Part shown: positions 1-13,800 of the stretch, one piece after another
How positions within the stretch are numbered: the stretch's first letter is position 1
Layout: every line of letters begins with the position of its first letter
Source of the DNA: Diphasiastrum complanatum
Lineage: Eukaryota > Streptophyta > Lycopodiopsida > Lycopodiales > Lycopodiaceae
Direction: 5' to 3'
Length of the DNA: 64,000 bases
NCBI GenBank assembly: GCA_029204225.1
Contig: CM055097.1
Location: 31,512,802 to 31,576,801, forward strand
Program-made: the position numbers and the translations under genes
Notes under the pieces: model-generated
The model's database searches: none
What the model saw: the letters and a program-made list of their open reading frames with translations, nothing else
What the model was told of the DNA's origin: nothing

Positions 1-84
1 TTGATATAAGGCCCAAAACTTTGTAATGTGACATTCTCTCCCTCACTGATTTGATTTGAAGAGTTGGGTTTCCTTTTTTCTCAT

Positions 85-300
85 CTCATCCTGCTCCCCT
101 CTCTTCTCCTCTCTCCTCCTCTCCTCATCCTCCTCCTTCCTCTTTTTCTTCGTTTTTCTCTTCCTTTTCTTTTCTTCTTTTCTCTTTCCCACTCTTTTCC
201 TCTTGCTCTCATTTCCTCCTTCCTTATCTCCAAGCTATTGAGCTCTCACTCTCTCCTATTTTCTTCCCCACACTCTTCTCCTGTCTATTATCTTTCCCAG
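85..300. repeat. pyrimidine-rich tract, copy 1
   Basis: A C/T-rich stretch of about 200 bp. It recurs in near-identical form at 2108-2290, including the run of cctcctctcctc followed by ttcctcttttcttc. The open frames across it (Ser/Leu/Phe only) are compositional artefacts. The two copies lie in direct orientation about 2 kb apart. Confidence 0.7.
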
Positions 301-603
301 AGCCTCTTTCTCACCATCCTTACTATTTTTCAAGCTCTCAAGCTATTGTGGTGTTTTCTAGCACTATGTAAGCATGTGAAGAAGTTTAATGTTTTGTTTC
401 CTACTTTGTGTTGTAACATAGACTTGTATTGGATCTCAGTTTGTTCTTAGTGTTAAAGCTCTCTTTTATTTCAAAACATGCATTTGTGCACTTATCTAAC
501 TCTAGAACTTGGTAATAAAGTTCATAAAAAACTTGAAATTAATAAGGATCGTGTAGAGTGGATGTGTATGTATCCACCTCCTCAACAAGTAACTTTGCCA
601 AGA

Positions 604-1120
604 TTATGGAAAGTTTGATTTTGATGACAAGCGTACAATCGAAAGTACCATATTCATTTTTAATTTAGTGCTTGCATGTCTCAAATGATTTCTATATAAT
701 ATATACATTTCATTGTGCAATGTTGGCTCCAGTTTCTTTTGTCGCAATAAATATTTGATTTTGAGTTTTGAAACTCCAATTTTCTTAATTCCATGTAGTT
801 TAAACCTGAATAACAATAAAGTATCATTACGAACTGCTTGATTGTAATGATGACACTGATACCCACAATTTTTTGCCATATAATGTTGCATTGATCCATT
901 TATCAATGACCTAAAAGCTTTTCTTACACATATTTGTTACACACTTAACAATACTCAATCAGTGAAATTAACAAGGTCTTTTACAATATTAGTCGTCCAT
1001 CTTCCATGAGCTAGATGGTCCCATATAGAAATCATTTGTTTTTATAAAACAATGAAGTATTTTGCAATAATCTTGCTATCGAGTATACATATGCCACAAA
1101 GGTGTACAATGAACATTAAT
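604..1120. other. no gene seen
   Basis: AT-rich sequence between the first pyrimidine tract and the microsatellite cluster. The short minus-strand frames here show no recognisable domain or splice structure. Confidence 0.5.
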
Positions 1121-1124
1121 GATG

Positions 1125-1126
<2 letters not shown>

Positions 1127-1166
<40 letters not shown>

Positions 1167-1566
1167 TAGTAAAGTGTGCCCGTCGATGACGGGGGCAATG
1201 GGCGGCCGACGATCTAGGTGGCGGCTTGTGGTCAAGACGTGTGGATGATGCTTAGAGCGGGCGATTGATGATTGAAGGTTGACATAATTAGATGTGGCCA
1301 AATTTTGTTGGCTAGTCATTTGGGGGGTGGTGTTTTGGATGGTTTCGACATGCATCAACTTGAAGCTTCGACACGTGTGCGGGTGTGTGCTTTTAGGTGT
1401 GCATGTGCGTGTGCATATATGTGCATGTGCATGTGTTTAAGGTTTAGAGAGGGAGGGAAAGAGAGAGAGTGTGGGTGTGTGTTTAGGGTTTACAAAAAGA
1501 GGAGAGAGAGAGAGAGTGAGAAAGAGAAAGAGACATGGAGAGAGTGTGTGGGTATGTGTTTAGGGT

Positions 1567-1665
<99 letters not shown>

Positions 1666-1822
1666 ACAAAAAATAAACCCCCTATCTCATATGTGTGTGT
1701 TTATCGAGTGTGTATGTGTGTAGGCATTAGACATTAGGCATTAATAATTAGGGTTAGGCATTAGGCATTAGGCTAAACAAACCAACTAAGAGCCAAACAA
1801 ATCGCTCAGATGGTGTGTGTGT

Positions 1823-1859
<37 letters not shown>
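1127..1859. repeat. microsatellite cluster (AC)n, (GA)n, (GT)n
   Basis: (AC)n at 1127-1165, (GT)n running into (GA)n at 1566-1662, and (GT)n at 1812-1859. Between them are several ttaggcattaggc units. No coding signal; Cys/Val or Arg/Glu-only frames across them are repeat translations. Confidence 0.9.
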
Positions 1860-1861
<2 letters not shown>

Positions 1862-1870
1862 TTTAGGGTT

Positions 1871-2075
1871 GAGCTAAAGCCCAGACTAAACAATTGAGAT
1901 CTGAGCCCAATAAATACTAGATTGGTCAACCTAGGTTAGCCCAACAAATGTTGTGTGTGTGTGTGAGGGGTGAGCCGAGCTAAAGCCCGTCTGGACTGAA
2001 CAGTTGAGATCTGAGCCCAACAAATACTGGATTGGTCAGCCTAGGTTAGCCCAGCAAATGTTTTGTGTGCGTATG
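1871..2075. repeat. tandem duplication, about 106 bp unit
   Basis: Two adjacent copies (1871-1976 and 1977-2075). Each begins gagctaaagccc, contains ttgagatctgagcccaa and ends near ctaggttagcccarcaaatg followed by a GT-rich stretch. Divergence is by point changes and GT-length variation. Confidence 0.85.
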
Positions 2076-2107
2076 TGTATGTGTATATATGTTTATGTGT
2101 GTCTACT

Positions 2108-2290
2108 CCTCTCATCCTGCTCTCTTCTCCTCTCTCCTCCTCTCCTCCTCCTCCTCCTTCCTCTTCTTCTTCGATTTTCTCTTCCTTTTCTTTTCTTCTT
2201 TTTTCTTTTTTACTCTTTTTCTCTTGCTCTCAAAATTTTCCTCAACATATCATACAAATTACTATCAACTCCCCTTCCCTCAAATTGTGA
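2108..2290. repeat. pyrimidine-rich tract, copy 2
   Basis: Direct-repeat partner of 85-300. The tract starts at ctcatcctgctct and ends in ctcttgctctc before unrelated sequence begins. The two copies could be remains of terminal repeats of a small element, but no PBS, PPT or coding region was seen between them. Confidence 0.65.
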
Positions 2291-2299
2291 ACGATCCCA

Positions 2300-4820
2300 T
2301 TAATAAAATAAGCAAGAAGAGAAAAAAGAAAATACTTTTAATAATAGTCGTATTTCAGGATCTTGGAGCCATAAACTCATGTCAAATAATTTTGTTTGAA
2401 AATGTCAATCACTCTGCATTGCCCCATCTATCTGGTATGAATTTTTTTTTGAAAGTTTCATATGTTTGTTGTCTTATAATAATACTAGACCATTCTGTCA
2501 AAGATGAACTTTTATAAGCTTTTATTCACAAGTAAGGTAAATTTCCCTCAGTTGATGTGCGTAAATCTCAATGATAGATGCTTGAATCCAATTGTTGTTG
2601 TGTTTGTTGTAGACCTTAGGGACCTACTAATGTTGAATCCTCATCAAGAAACATGGGGAGCCAAAGATTCCTATCATTATGGATGTAAAATGTAAATGTT
2701 GTACATATTCATGGTAGTTGAAATCAATTAGGCTATATAAAAGCATTTAAGAAAAAGAAAGAAAGATAAAGACTAAATATTTGAACCTGTAATAGCTCAA
2801 GTTGGATAAGGGATCATGTAAAGTTCCTAGGAATTTGCATGATATGCGAATCTAGGGAATTTCATAAAAAATTGAAGAAAAAACCCAAAAAAAGGGGACA
2901 AACATAACACACTTATAGCCCTTTGGTAATGCTTACTCTCAAAATTCACCATCTTTGGATTTAGAATCTTTTGAAAATTTAGATTGATTACCTTACGACA
3001 TAGTCAATTAGCAAATAGAACCTTTTTTCTACCACCAGGAAATAGAGTGGATTCATTTTCTTGATTTTGTGTACTTTTCACACGTGTGAGGACTTCTCAA
3101 ACAATGTGAATGATCTCTTAAAATGTGTGTGATTGCACATAGATCAATTTAGATTGATATACAAGCATCCTAGCTCAAATTCTAAGGCAAAAGCACTTTG
3201 TACATGCTTGGGTAGAGAGAGAATACAACACTCTCGGGTAGAGAGAGAATGTCACCAAAAAACTAAGTGTCGGAGCTTGCTACATCAAAATCTTGCTACA
3301 AAAAACTTAGTATGGATTCTCCCACACTCTCACTAGTAGTGGCTCGAGATCCAAGAGCATGGAAATGAAGCAAATTGATTGGACCTCTAAGACCTCTTAC
3401 AATGATGGGACCTCCTATATGACACCTCTTACAATGATTGGACCATTTTGGTGCACCTCACAATATGATTGGCCCAAATTGACAAATAGAAACAAGAGGT
3501 GCACACATCTACTAGCATCAAGCCAAATGCCACTAGCCTATACTACCAGGAGCTAATCCACTTCCATGAAGATGAGTAGTTGCTATTTCCAAGAATTTGG
3601 TTTCTTGATTGAGCTATCAATTTCTTATCCATACTAGATGAACTCAAATGTTCAGACTTGCTTTTTCTAGTGCCAATTCTATCAACTTAATGTATCAACC
3701 TTCAAGTACAAATTGAAGTGATGTAACTATAGAAAGTCTTTAGCTTATTCATGCACATGTGTTAATCAAACCATCCACATGATCTATCAACAAGACACAT
3801 CTCTATGTAAGGCTAATAAGGCAAATTGCAAAGCCTTCTCCTACGGCCTCATTTTATAATTCTATACAATTTCAATATCAAACAAAGCTAGAATAAAAAA
3901 AAATCTTAATCTAGAGTTTGTTCATGGGACTGAAACGAAAAGTTGATGACAAGAAATTTTCTAGCAAATAACTTAGATTAAAAACAAATGGAAAGCTTAG
4001 ACTCAACTTAAAAATTGCTAATTACAAGATCATGCAAAAGTCATGTGAGAGAAGTAGAAAAGAAACATTAGATGTTGTGATTTGATAACAAAAGCTGAGA
4101 ACCAAATAGAATTAACATTGTCACACTAAAAGATGAAAAATAGAGGGATATGGGATCCCTACGTGGATTCCAATGGACAATGAGATTGCATAGGAGCGGA
4201 TTCTGGTGGTAGTGGTGGTCGTCTCAATGGCAAGTGGTAGGTATTGATGGCACATGAGCAGAGTCCCCATGGTAGATGCTCCATGGTAGATGCCATGTAG
4301 CAATGGTGCATGAGCATGACACCAATTGCAAGTGGCCACACACAATGGTGCATGAACAAGGGACATGGAGTTGTGCTAAAATCAAATGTTCAACTTGATT
4401 GAACAATAACTTGCCGTGTGTTTGTATGACTACTACATAAGGTCACCATTTGAAAAAACTTAGAAGCCTTTGCAAAGGACATGTCATGCTTGGATAATAT
4501 CTTATAAGCAAACTAATGCTTTATTCTTTATTGCATATATAGATGAATGCTCCCAAGTTCTATGCGTGCAAGGAGAAAGATATTCTATACTTTTGGCGTG
4601 GAACATGTCAACAAATTGTGCAACAACTTGTACCTCAAGACGTCACACTTTGTACAAATTAGGGTGAAAAGTTTAAATTTTGTCCATCACAACAGAGTGA
4701 GTTGGGTAGAGTTGTTGACTGTGGTTGGCAAAGACTAAACTCAAATCTTGATCGTTGTGTGGTGACAATATATGAGGAGCTTGCTCTAAAATCTTAGGGA
4801 AATGGTTTTCGCTGAACGTA
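2300..4820. other. gene-free, repeat-derived sequence
   Basis: No gene is supportable. A stretch near 3070-3260 resembles the LTR-like sequence at 43390-43560 (see its entry). Around 4240-4350 the motif atggtgcatga recurs a few times. The rest shows nothing recognisable. Confidence 0.5.
3068..3260 (-). repeat. LTR-like fragment of a minus-strand copia family
   Basis: Starts at tttcacacgtgtgagg and contains gattgcacatagatcaa followed by a segment ending ctaaggcaaaagca. The 43390-43560 segment has the same order of motifs with scattered differences and is preceded there by a primer-binding site. The opening motif also occurs at 37939. I infer a diverged terminal-repeat fragment; no flanking target duplication was found. 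Confidence 0.35.
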
Positions 4821-4826
4821 GATGTT

Positions 4827-5034
4827 GTATATATATTTATTAGCAGCTTTAAAATAGGTTACTCAAATTATCAAAAAATTATCAATTTTGAATCAATCAA
4901 CGTGTGCCACATGGTTGGCAAATGTCTCTTGGGCCTTACCAACATTGGAGGGCAAGTGCCTTCAAATGGGTGGTTGTTGTGATCAACAAAGGGCTTAAGG
5001 ATTCATTTCAAAAATTCCCTTTTCTTCGACTTCT

Positions 5035-5076
<42 letters not shown>

Positions 5077-5357
5077 GCTCTGCTCTGCTCTGCTCTGCTT
5101 GCTCGCGCAAGAGCGTCGTCATCTCTGAGCAGCGCTCCCTTGATCGCTTCGTCGCACCAGACGTTACCTACCAACTGCGCGCGCCACCGTTTTGTTTCTC
5201 ATTGCAATTCATACAACCCACCTTTGGATTTTAAGTATTCAATCACAGCTCCTTCCTCTTCTTTTCTATTCTAACAGCAACGGCAACAGCCACGGCAGCA
5301 GCAGTAACAAGAGCATCAGCAGCAGCAGCCAAATTGCTGTGTTCGGTCGTAGTTAGA
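4827..5357 (+). promoter_or_regulatory. candidate promoter and 5' leader of the otubain gene
   Basis: A TATA-like stretch (tatatatattta) lies at about 4828-4838. A (TC)n tract follows at 5040-5068 and a pentanucleotide repeat ctctg at 5073-5098. A CAA/CAG-rich, more GC-rich leader then runs up to the ATG at 5358. CT tracts in leaders are common in plant genes. The assignment rests on position only; transcription start is not determined. Confidence 0.4.
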
Positions 5358-5567
5358 ATGCTGCAGCAGATTGCTGTCCCGGCCAAGGATTCCACGATGG
5401 ATGAGACACCTGGGTTGGCCGACGGCCCAGCAATTTTTAGTGTTGAGGATGATGTGCTGGATGAAATATTCTCGAGCGTTGAAGATCTGTGGGATGACGA
5501 GATTACGTTTTTTCGCAATCCAATCTGCGATCAGGAAGTCGACATATGTGAATTTATTGGTGACAAG
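5358..5567 (+). CDS. OTUB1: otubain exon 1
   Basis: Seventy codons, ending in phase 0 at IGDK before gtaaca. It is Asp/Glu-rich ([19 protein letters not shown]), as plant otubain N-termini often are. The upstream in-frame extension to 5334 has no ATG. Confidence 0.8.
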
Positions 5568-8500
5568 GTAACACACCATTGTGGCATTGCCAGCCTGTTT
5601 ATATCTTTTACTGCTTTGTATGTTTCTAGCATTATTTGCTTTTTTCTCTTGTGTGTCCTGCTAATTGGAGTCAAATTCCTGACCTCAAGTACAGTGGGGG
5701 AAGCCTGCGCCAAAACACCACTTACTGGAGTGTTTGTTTTTGCAGTTGAGATCCAAATTTTCATCGAATAAATGTGTAATAAAAGATGTTCTGATTTTCA
5801 GATGTGGTTGATGCAGGAGCCAATTTCAGTCTTGGCGGTTGAGTATGAGTCTGGAAATCCTATATTCAAGGCAAAAATTGAGGTGGCATTTCTAAATTTA
5901 AGTGTTAATTTTAAGGTTGTGATTTTGATTAAATTACTTTTTGTTAGCACCTCCTTGAAGTGTTCAATTTGGGAATGCTTGAACTATATTCATCTGTACT
6001 GAGGTGTTCAGTTGACAAAGAACATGATCAACATATGTATCTGCTCTTAGCAGTTATCCATGTGAATTAATGAAATTTGAAATGATAGCTTTCTCCTGCT
6101 AGCGTGGTCAAGTACATCAATTGGAATAATGTTCATGAATTTGAGTCATTACCCAGAAACTGGCCAGCACGTATGGAGCAATTCGACGCATTCGGAGAGA
6201 TGGGAATTGTTTTTTTCGAAGTTTCATGTTCTCGTACCTGGTACGTTTTCTTGCCTGTGTAAAGCAAATTGTTGTACATAGTGCTGACCTTAATCAGAAC
6301 ATAGATTATGTGCATGTTTCAAGCATTGCCACTTCATATCCACCCTCTCCATACATACCTCACACTTGTTGCTTTTATTAGTCACTTTACTTGAATTAAT
6401 GATGACGAGTGGCTCAGAAAACAAAATGAGGCAGGAAAGAGCTCTATGTACTAAATTTTGTTGAGTTTTCAGAGTGCACAGCTCTTCCATTGGATAAGAA
6501 GTATGTTCTAAAAATTCAATACCTCAAATGGCTTCATTAAACACAATTTAGAAAACAGGCAAAGTCTCACTGTGTGGCAGTAGACGGAAAGTGCAAAATG
6601 ACATATCAAGTCTTGAGTAATGCAAAACGACATATCAAGTCTTGAGTAATGCAATTGTTCGTAATCAATTGCTGCCACCGTATTGATCTAGCTATTAGTG
6701 GTGCTGGAACCGTATCTGAGATGCCAGATGCACTGCCCTCTACATCTTCATTGGACATAGTTCCCCCCTCATTACTAGCATTTCTTCTTTTTCTCAACCT
6801 GTTCTCTCACTTCCAATTTTGTATTCAAATGCCAGAAGAAGATCGAGTACATACCAGATGCAGAATCTGTTACCAATTCAAACTGGCAGTCACAGTTCAC
6901 TTATATCTCAAACCTTTATGTTGGCCACCCTGGTAATTGTGTATGATTCACTACTCCATTTAATCTATGATTGTTACAATAGATGCTACTAATTTGTGTA
7001 GATTTGAAAATCAGGAAATTTTACTTCTTGAGTTGTTGCTTGAGTTTGCCGTTTCTAGCTGAATTGAATATTATCCATTTTGATTACTCTAACTGAAAGT
7101 CATTTGGTTCAACTTATAGGCCTACACAATGACTGTTTCAGTCTTGGTGCATTGCTAACCTGAGGATTTTAATTTTATGATCTATACCTACAATGGATGG
7201 ACAAGAAATAGACACATTTACTTTGTGCACTTCTTCTGTTACCCATGATATGACCTAATCTTTTAGAGGGTTAGGTCACTGGTCTGTTTATTGCGTTTGT
7301 AATTTAAAACCTGGAAATTCACTTTCTGTATGATTTTGCAAAACAGGAGTACATATTGGAGGCAAAAGATGCAGCAGAGGTTGCCCGTGTACTGAAAAGT
7401 GTGGAGAGTTGTAAGCAAGCCCTGCTTGGATTTGGCTATGCAGAATTCACTTTTGAAGATTTTTTCGCGGTATGATGGGTTGCAGGATGAATTTCTTTAA
7501 GCATAGAAGCTAGAGCAGGGTTCAACTTTTTATAGCTATAAGTGCAGTTGCCCTGGCTCCTGAGTCATACTCATGTAGAAGTTCCAATGATTCCCTTCTC
7601 CTTGATTTTTTTCACATTTAATAAGTAGAAATGGCAATGTAGCATATGTGGAGTCCAGAATGATGTGTTTGAATCACAGATGCAACGAATTGTGATTCGC
7701 GGGCCAGAATCATAAACCCTTTTGCTTATAATCATCTTCTTCAAATTATTCTTTGCAGCAGGTTTTGTCTCCCTTTTCTGCTCTAGTTCTGGGCGTCCCT
7801 CCACCATTGGGAAGACAGAGCACTTGACACACTGCTTTAGAGCTAATCTTCTTTAGGCCCGAATTTCTCATGGCTGCCTTCACCTCATTAGTTGCCAAAA
7901 TCTCTAGTTGCAGCATAGCGAACTCCCGCAACTTTACTTGCAAAAGAAATTTCCCAATGGTAAGCACACAGGGTCATAGGTCGCATCCTCCCCAATTGTC
8001 TTTGCAACTCTTCCATTGCTGTTAGCATGCTATTGTCCTCACCATTGCTCTTGCATTCTCTAACGATCTGCCTGCCTACCTGCTTGATTCACGACCTGTT
8101 GCCTTCATAGGGCAGATTATACCTGGTAGTTGTAATTCTCCCTCCCTGGTCAGCAATCAGAGAGCTGGTTCTGATTTCTATCACTTGTTTTCCTTCTCTA
8201 AATTGCTATGGAAGTGCGAAGGTTATACTTTAGAATTGTGAATTTAAAAAAAAAATTAGAAAAAAATTGTAAGAAAAACATACCAGCGAATCCCGAACCC
8301 CCAGCGAATCGGGGCAATTCGGATCGCTGTCCGAATCGCGGACAGCAATTCGCTGCTGCAGCTCTTTGAATGACTGTAATACGAAGACAAGCTTTCAAAA
8401 TGCCTGGCCTTTGTGTGTCATGCTATTTTTGGTAATGTCATGGATCATGTCTTGTTGGAAAATGGTTTGTGGACAAATTTTTCTTAGACACAATACATGA

Positions 8501-10845
8501 ACCTCTTCAAGAGCTTTACTGCTACCTGTAGAACTTGAGGTTTGCATTCCTGATCAGGACTAAAGACTTCAAAATTCTATTGTACTCAGGTCTTTGTTGA
8601 ACAACTGGAATATGTACTACCAGGCAAATCATCTACCAGGTGCAGTCTCTGAAAAAATGTGTTTGAGCATCATGGCTTTTTTGCAAACATAAACATTACT
8701 TGCCAGCACCTAATTTGGTCCACTTTTTCAATATTTTTTAGCTATGGGTTCATGAATTTATTCACTCTTCAATCTCGATCCATTTATTTTATAAAATCTA
8801 TTGAATCAGCTACCGAGAGCAAATCACCACACATCGGACCAAAAGTCGACTTTTACTGACCAGTGGAGAGAATGCGACCCCTATTAATGCCATAGTTATG
8901 GTACCACTACAGGCACTATTGTAATTGATTTGATAATGACAGCCACGATTTGCCTAATAGTACTCAAAACACAATGTATATATGTATATATCATAGTTGC
9001 ACAGAAACACGTTTCTCAGAAACGAGTTTCTGACATGGAAACGTGAATAAAAAAAACAGATTATATATATTTTTTTACCCCCTCGTGGCCAGAAACGTGT
9101 CAGCCGTGGAGGAGGTAAATTTTTTTACAGTGGGCTATTGGAGTCGGATGATTGCGTGTGAATAGTCGAGACTCGGCAGGCATCTACTCGATAGGCATCT
9201 GCTCGACGATACGGAGGTGGTGCACACGGTGCCAGGGGGATCTGAGCTTTCTGGAGATCAAAACCATCGATTTTTGTTATTTGGTAAGTGCAGGCATGAT
9301 TTTTTGCAAGTGTTGACATTGAGCTGTAGCCAACCAAATCGAGCGAAGTTTGGCTCTAGACCACCTTTCTTCATGCCCACGGTAAGTCCTACAACGTCAG
9401 TTTCAGCTATTACGGCGAGTCTAGCAAGATTTGAACGCCACACTCCAAATGCACGTGTATTTTTGCCATTTTCACAAAATGACTTGTAGTGTAGGCATTC
9501 GATTGAGGTGATGTCTGAGCCTAGAATGCATTTCCACATGCCTGTAGAGACTCCTGTGACCTCCGTTTTGCCCGTCTTCGTCCGTATCACAAATTTCAAC
9601 TTCCATGCCCTAATTCCATGTGTTTTAGGGTTTAGGCATGGAGCATCGTGTAAGCATCTGCCTGGGGCGTGGTTTAGGCCTACACTGCATTTCTTTACAC
9701 TGCACGGACTTCCACGCTAACAACATTCGCCCATTATCGCTCATACTGAAATAATTCGATCCCATGCCCTAATACCATGTGTTTTTTGGCACTTGCTCTG
9801 ATAGTATGAATTGGAATGATTTTGATGTATGCTCTGATGTTTTGAACTCTATTTTAGCCTGGTAATGTTGTTCAATGCAGTGTATTTTCTTCTACTGAAC
9901 TTTTGCTTGCTTATTTTTGTTTGTAGGTTTGATCTCGTGTTGACACGATGCCGGTGCGGGGCCGAGGACTTTGGGCCGAGGTTGATCTTATAGAGGGGGA
10001 TGTGGCTACACACCATGGCACATGAGTCCCTAGATGGAGATGCTTGCATTGTGGTGGTCTCTTCACAGGATCACTCACCAGGGTTAGGGCTCACTTACTG
10101 CGGCTCAGAGGGCCAGATGGGCACGCATTGGGCATATCTGATTGCCCCAGGATTTCTGATGAAGAGGTGTAGATGGACATGTACGGGCTTGATGGTACAT
10201 CCACCCACCCAGTGAGACCATCACAGGGTTCTGGACAGGGACATGTAGCAGGGATATCACGGGCAGGGCCTGGTACAGGTGCAATGTTACAACTCCATAA
10301 GATCTCCGACTGCCTTGAAGGTTCCGCACACCCCATACCTGTGACGACGCACCATATTCGCCCATCCATAGGGTCACAACCGACCCACCCCCATACCACA
10401 CGCTTCGACAGGTCCTGCCAAAGAGAGTGACACACCTCCAGGACGATCAGACACACCCACAGTTATGCCATCCACTGGGCGTGCTAGACCACGAGCGCCA
10501 TATGTGCGCCATATGTACAGCAGAGAGGGGTTAGTCCCAGATAACAGACTCTTGATTGATGCGGGTGGCAGAGAGAGCAGCAGGCCCGATGCACTAGACT
10601 TGTTGGTCAATTCTTTTACAAATGCGGCATCCCTTTTGCTGTTGCTGACACCTGGGTGTTCAAGGAGCTCTGCACGCAGATTGCAGCAGTGGATGCTACA
10701 TGGAGGCCTCCCAGGCGAGAGGCATTGCGAGGCAAGATGCTTCGTCAGGAGCAAGAGATCATCATGCGGGAGTTGAGTTCCATTCGCTCAGCTTGGCAGT
10801 CGTAAGTACTTTGTCTCCATACACTCTTTGCATCTCTCTCTCTCC

Positions 10846-10884
<39 letters not shown>

Positions 10885-13800
10885 CACTAAATCATGGCTG
10901 AAACCATATTGAATCATGGCTGAAACCATACTGAATAATGGCTGAAACCATATTGAATCATGGGTGAAATTTTATATATATTCTATTTTTTTTTCTCGGT
11001 ATTTTTGGGAAACGCTTTTGGGAACGGTTTTGCCCCAAAACGGTTTGTGTTTATCTAATGCTTCCGCAAAGCAATTATATATTGTTTAGATGCTGTCTAT
11101 GTAAATAATTGTTTCAATTCAGATAATTTCAAAATCTTATTCAAATTTACTCGAATGTCTGATTCAAATTTGATAGGCACAACACATCCACTGAGGAAAA
11201 TCGAAGCAGCCTTTCAATTCCATCAAATTTTCCCATCGTGGTATTAGAGCCATTGTTCGGAACTACGTAGATACATTCTGTAATCGATAGGTGTTCAATT
11301 AAATTCGAATCGACTAATGTCTTACCAATGTTTGAATCGAACAATGTTCAAACAAATATGCGATTCATATTCAAATTGACAAATGTTCGATCAATGTTCG
11401 AGTAGACCGATCTTTAACTGACGTTCAAATCATAGTTGCACTGCGTTTCTGAAAACACGGTTCAGAAACACGTTTCTGAATTTTTTTTTTTTTTTAACAA
11501 TTTTTTTTTTTGTGTGGGCAATATGGATATCAAATTAAACCATTTATTAAGGGCAATTCATTTATGTAGGTTGCTGAATGTTTCGAGTACAATGTGGTCC
11601 AGTTTGGAGGCAACAATGCTTGTTGGATCTATCAAGGTTAAAAGTTTTCTATGGAAATGTGTTCCATTTATTCCCAAAAACGCGTTTCTAGAAACGTGCT
11701 TGCCCAGAAACGCGTTTCTGTGCAACTATGGTTCAAATATTATTCGAACAAGAGTTGAATTTGATACTTGATCCAACTAATAGTCGAATCGAAGAAGTGT
11801 CAAATCAAATTCGATTCGAGTTCATGTCGAGCTGTTGTTTTAACAATAGTAACACACTATAATATGACATTCAATTATATCTACACTCATTGACTAATCA
11901 TTGCGACTGTCAAACATTGGAATTAAAAAATAAATCTACTAGACTTTCTATATGCACTCACAAATAAGGCTGTTCTCTGTTGGAATTTGCCGCTTAAATT
12001 CAAGATAGGAGTGCACTAATCATATTAGCACTATCTTGAATTAATTGAAGAATGAGTGCTGTTCTCTACAATGGAATGAATGGAGGTGGGGCACGAGCCC
12101 TCCTTATATAATTTCTCTAGTCCTTAGCAAAAGCTAAAAGCATAAAGCAAAAAGCTCAAAGCTGATCACTATAGTTGCTCTCTATTTTGGGTAAAGGCCC
12201 TTAATAGATTTTTAAGTAAGTAAAAATTATGTTCTATTCCTGCACTAGTGTGCCCTCCTACAAGCAAGACTAATTAACTTGACTTTAAGACTTTGAATTT
12301 GATGTACTAAAAATAGAAATGGCCCCAAAGATAGCTCGCAGGCATGACCAAACTAACATTAAGGGTGCAAATAAACATTAATTTCCCCCTTAATGTTTAC
12401 TTTGTTATCTATTACTCCTAGGACTTCTAACTTTTGAAAATTTTCTTTGTCAAGTCCTTTGGTAGAGATACATGCAACTTGCTTTTCTATACAACAATAA
12501 ATAAGCTCCAGTTCACCACTTTGAATCTTCTCTCGGATGAAGTGTAGTTGTACTTCGATGTGCTTTTTGTCCTGTTATGAAAAATTGGATTTTTCACCAA
12601 TTTGATACAACTTTGATTATCACACTGAAGTATGTAGGTGCATCTTGTACCACATGAAGATCCTGTAGAATCCTTCATAACCATATTGCTTCACTTTTTG
12701 CACTCATAGTAGCTCGGTACTTTGCCTCTGTAGATGATAATGCAATAGTATGCTGCTTCTTTCATCTTCTGCATCTCCAACCCAATCAACATCCACATGT
12801 CCCTACAATTGTAAAACATCTTGTCTTCCATAGGAAATACCAAACCTCAAAGTACTTGCTTAGCAGCTTTCTAGTGAATTCCGCTTAGGCTTAGCCATAA
12901 ACTGAGAGATCTTTCTTAATAATAAATATTCTGAATCAAATCATTATTCGAACTTCAAGATTATCCAGATACATTACTACAATAACATTATGAGCATCCC
13001 TGATCAAAACATAAAGTGTAGGCTCCGAATTGCTCCTTTAAAAACCAAGCTCTTCAAAGTACGTGGCAATCCTCGTGTACCATGCCCTGGGTGGCAGGTG
13101 CTTGCTTAAGTCCACATAATGCCTTGTCCAATTCTTAAACCTTGTCTTCTTGTCCTGCTGCTTTATATCCCTCTAGCTGCTCCATGTAGACTTTCTCCTC
13201 TAAAAAACAATTCAGGAATGTATTCTTAACATCCGTTTGTGGACTACTACATCCAAATTGAGCTATCAATGACAAAACTGTCCTGATGCAAAAGTTTCTT
13301 CATAGTCAATCCTTTCTTCTTGAGCATACGCTTTTTCCAACACTATAGCCATATATGGTGTACATCCTCATCCTCATGATGATTCTCCTGTTGATCCTCC
13401 TGTCGATCTCCTCTTGATGCTTTTCAAGCCTAACAAATCTCGTAGTTCTCTATGTATTAGACTCTCCCTGTTCCAAAATAACACTATCCTTGATAGTTTC
13501 ATAGTACCATCTAGCTAATCTTCTAGTATTTGATGTAGGATGCTTCCTACCCAGTGAAGTCGGAGATGAATAAGTATCCCATGTACTTGATCTCTCCTTC
13601 TGGTGAAGTTGGAGGTGAATAAGTATCGCATGTACTTGATCTCTCCTTTTTCCTTTCTCAACCATGGTCACTCTAGGTACTTGAATTGGTGTAGGCGGTA
13701 CATGTGGCGACTCAGGCTCCTGTAATGACTCGTCACACAAGATAGAAATTACTCCATCTTGCTTCCTATCATAAGATATTTCCATCCTCCTCAAAGATTA

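Larger units (their letters stand above)
8992..11060 (+). mobile_element. hAT transposon remnant with BED/DUF659 transposase frame
   Basis: The left end catagttgcacagaaacacg matches both terminal repeats of the MITE at 11431-11730. The right end (about 11000-11060) has the same palindromic aaacg..cggttt arrangement as that MITE's right end, though diverged. Between them lies one transposase reading frame (9948-10805). The left flanking octamer gtatatat has no copy after 11060, so the right border is uncertain. It probably represents the protein-encoding relative of the MITEs in this window. Confidence 0.55.

Noticed and set aside
56-450. Open frames through the first CT tract (and the like at 2063-2517)
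   Set aside because: Ser/Leu/Phe-only translations of a pyrimidine tract; no start context or domain.
1535-1723. Arg/Glu-repeat frame
   Set aside because: Translation of (GA)n microsatellite.
1726-1775. Telomere-like ttagggttaggcattagg
   Set aside because: Only a couple of imperfect units; more like a decayed tandem repeat than an interstitial telomere.
10091-10456. 121-codon minus-strand frame
   Set aside because: Shadow of the GC-rich hAT transposase frame on the plus strand.
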